From NCBI GenBank assembly GCA_964291635.2, contig OZ219905.1, positions 310,001 to 374,000 of the forward strand: a DNA stretch of 64,000 nt. Direction: 5' to 3'. The notes below the pieces were generated by a model. The model did not search any database and had not been told where the DNA came from. It was given only the letters and a program-made list of their open reading frames with translations. The position numbers and the translations under genes are program-made. Below, piece after piece: positions 62,457-64,000 of this stretch (positions are counted from its first letter, which is position 1; every line of letters starts with the position of its first letter). Source of the DNA: JAPPHA01 sp964291635 (GTDB taxonomy: Bacteria > Pseudomonadota > Alphaproteobacteria > Rhodobacterales > Rhodobacteraceae).

Positions 62457-63292
62457 TACCGTACTGCCCCCATCGTCATGCCCTGCACGAAGTACTTTCG
62501 GATAATCAGCGCGAGGACGAACATCGGAACCATTATGATGATGCCGGCAGCGCTCAAGAGGTTCCAGAGATCACCCTCCTCGGCCTTGAACAGCGCGAGT
62601 CCGATCGGCAGGGTCACTGCATACTTGTTGGTCAGGATCAACGCGAACAGGAACTCGTTCCAGGCGATGATGAAGCAGAATATGCCCGCAGTCAGCAGAC
62701 CGGGCGCCGCCATCGGCAGAACGATGTTGCGAATCACCTGCAGGCGCGAAGAGCCGTCAACCATTGCCGCTTCCTCGGTATCGAGAGGAATGCCGTCGAT
62801 GAAACCCTTGATCATCCAGATTGCGAAGGGCATGACGATTGCCAGGTTGACGAGAATGAGGCCCACCCGTGTGTCGAGCAGGCCAATGTTTCGGAACATC
62901 ACGAAGAACGGAAGGATGATCACGACCGCGGGTACGAATTGCGTTGCAAGTATGGTCACGAGCATCGCGGTTTCACCTTTCAAACGAAAGCGGCTGAACG
63001 AATATGCCGCCATCGTGGCGATCGGGATCGCGAACACGACGGTAACGAAAGCCACGATCGTGGAATTCAGCAGCTTGTTCCCGAGGTCATAGGGCAACTC
63101 GAACACTGCAACGAAATTCTCCAGGGTCGGTTTGAAAAACAGCTTCAACTGGAAAACATCGATGTGGTTCTTGAAGGCGGCCATGAATATCCACAGGATC
63201 GGGACCAGCATGAAAAACGTGGCAACCAGGATCAGGGCAACCTGGACTGCATTCACGAGTCGCTTTTTCTGTTTCCCGGTAATGGCGGTCAT
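62456..63292 (-). CDS. Sugar ABC transporter permease (MalG type)
   Basis: A 278-residue inner-membrane permease with six segments. The EAA loop reads IPLDTEEAAMVDGSSRLQVI and NIVLPMAAPGL. The C-terminus has the usual LTNKYAVTLPIGLALF. The start at 63292 overlaps the MalF-type stop (ATGA); the longer frame to 63358 is rejected for that reason. Confidence 0.93.
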   Translation of the reverse strand: MTAITGKQKKRLVNAVQVALILVATFFMLVPILWIFMAAFKNHIDVFQLKLFFKPTLENFVAVFELPYDLGNKLLNSTIVAFVTVVFAIPIATMAAYSFSRFRLKGETAMLVTILATQFVPAVVIILPFFVMFRNIGLLDTRVGLILVNLAIVMPFAIWMIKGFIDGIPLDTEEAAMVDGSSRLQVIRNIVLPMAAPGLLTAGIFCFIIAWNEFLFALILTNKYAVTLPIGLALFKAEEGDLWNLLSAAGIIIMVPMFVLALIIRKYFVQGMTMGAVR

Positions 63293-64000
63293 CCTTTTCG
63301 AAACACGAATTTCGTGTACGCATAGGTGAGGAAAATCATCGGGATGACCATCAGCCAAGCTACCGACGCCGCGTAACCGATCTGTCCGTATTTCATCCCG
63401 TTGAAATAGATGTAATGGGACAGCGTCTGGGTTGCCGTTCCGGGCCCTCCATTCGTCAGCATGAAAATCTGGTCAAAGGTCTTCAGGCTGAAGATCGACT
63501 TGAGAATAATCACGACCGCAAGGACAGGGGCCAACTGGGGCAGGGTGACGTCGCGAAAGACCCGCCAGCCCGAAGCACCATCGACCTGGGCTGCCTCGAT
63601 CGTGTCCCGTGGAATGCTTGCCAGGCCGCCGATCAGCACCAGCGTAAGAAACGGGATCCAGCCCCAGACGTCGGCCATCACGCAGACCGCGAATGCCAGG
63701 ACCGGATCCGCCAGCCAGCTGACATCGGCCAAGGGCGGAATCAGGACCCCGAAGAAAGCGTCAAAGAGGCCGAATTCCGGGTTGAACATGAAGCGGAAAG
63801 ATACGCCGATCAACGCCGGACTCATGGCGAACGGCAGGATCAGCAGGGTTTGCACTCCGGATCGAAACCTCCCGCCCGGGGCGAGAAGCAGTGCCAGGCC
63901 GAGTGCACAAATCGTCGTCAGCCCAACCGTCAGAACCGTGTAGATCGCGGTAACTTCGACCGAATTCCAGAACGCCGGCTCATTGGCTATTGCCCAGGTG
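63289..64000 (-). CDS. Sugar ABC transporter permease (MalF type), 5' end outside window
   Basis: The open frame runs off the right edge and gives at least 236 residues, starting TWAIANEPAFWNSVEVTAIY in the window. Membrane segments and an EAA loop (IPRDTIEAAQVDGASGWRVF) mark a MalF-type permease. The codon at 63855 (GTG) is internal and not the start. It is the first of three coupled transporter genes seen here; the binding protein is presumably further right. Confidence 0.92.
   Translation of the reverse strand, partial: TWAIANEPAFWNSVEVTAIYTVLTVGLTTICALGLALLLAPGGRFRSGVQTLLILPFAMSPALIGVSFRFMFNPEFGLFDAFFGVLIPPLADVSWLADPVLAFAVCVMADVWGWIPFLTLVLIGGLASIPRDTIEAAQVDGASGWRVFRDVTLPQLAPVLAVVIILKSIFSLKTFDQIFMLTNGGPGTATQTLSHYIYFNGMKYGQIGYAASVAWLMVIPMIFLTYAYTKFVFRKG

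Noticed and set aside
61311..63092. 593-residue plus-strand frame
   Set aside because: It is antisense to the MalK- and MalG-type genes and contains no domain.
1..64000. tRNA, rRNA or CRISPR loci
   Set aside because: No tRNA-like cloverleaf with a CCA-proximal TTC-loop, no rRNA conserved block and no regularly spaced repeat was noticed by eye.

Overview
The window is GC-rich chromosomal DNA, most likely from an alphaproteobacterium. Supporting signs are the rsmB / heparinase II-III-family / purH neighbourhood, rbfA-truB near rpsO-pnp, aerobic cobN-cobW cobalamin genes behind a B12 riboswitch, a DUF1674 gene and a TAXI-type TRAP transporter. Many genes are broken or present only as fragments (transposases, an ABC ATPase, a DctM permease, cobN, hupE, pnp). 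This fits a lineage losing genes, for example a host- or sponge-associated bacterium, though assembly errors could explain some frameshifts. The species assignment is inference.

Bases 1-23,500 form an accessory catabolic island. It opens with a zinc dehydrogenase and a phosphonatase-like HAD hydrolase (overlapping genes), then a HAD-IIA phosphatase on the other strand, then an oligopeptide-type ABC transporter (Tat-exported binding protein, two permeases, fused double ATPase). Next comes a scar: an IS5-family remnant, a complete group II intron with its reverse transcriptase, and the 3' end of a second, paralogous ABC ATPase whose stop codon overlaps the start of a PhyH-type dioxygenase. After that lie a two-domain ADP-ribosylglycohydrolase-family protein, a divergent sulfatase-superfamily hydrolase, a Gfo/Idh/MocA oxidoreductase, a sugar isomerase-like TIM-barrel protein and two more PhyH dioxygenases. 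IS3, ISNCY and DUF4338 remnants fill the gaps. Read together, the genes suggest import and oxidative or hydrolytic breakdown of an organophosphonate, organosulfate or modified sugar; the substrate is not visible in the sequence.

Bases 23,800-31,400 hold a lytic transglycosylase and a minus-strand B12 locus: cobalamin riboswitch, hupE-like cobalt transporter gene (in-frame stop), cobW, a GNAT gene and cobN (two compensating frameshifts). Bases 31,600-36,750 carry smc, a TauE/SafE permease and a 1-Cys peroxiredoxin. Bases 37,800-42,600 carry a TAXI TRAP transporter followed by the ghost of a separate DctM permease.

Bases 43,400-57,400 are mostly core genes: pnp (split by a 46-bp tandem duplication that detaches its S1 domain), rpsO, dapB, rbfA, truB, a DUF1643 gene, a DMT exporter, a DUF1674 gene, rsmB, a sulfotransferase, a heparinase II/III-family protein and purH. 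Bases 57,476-64,000 carry hpd (4-hydroxyphenylpyruvate dioxygenase), a DUF899 protein, an RraA-type protein coupled to an alpha/beta hydrolase, and a MalFGK-type sugar ABC transporter that runs off the right edge. No tRNA, rRNA or CRISPR array was seen.
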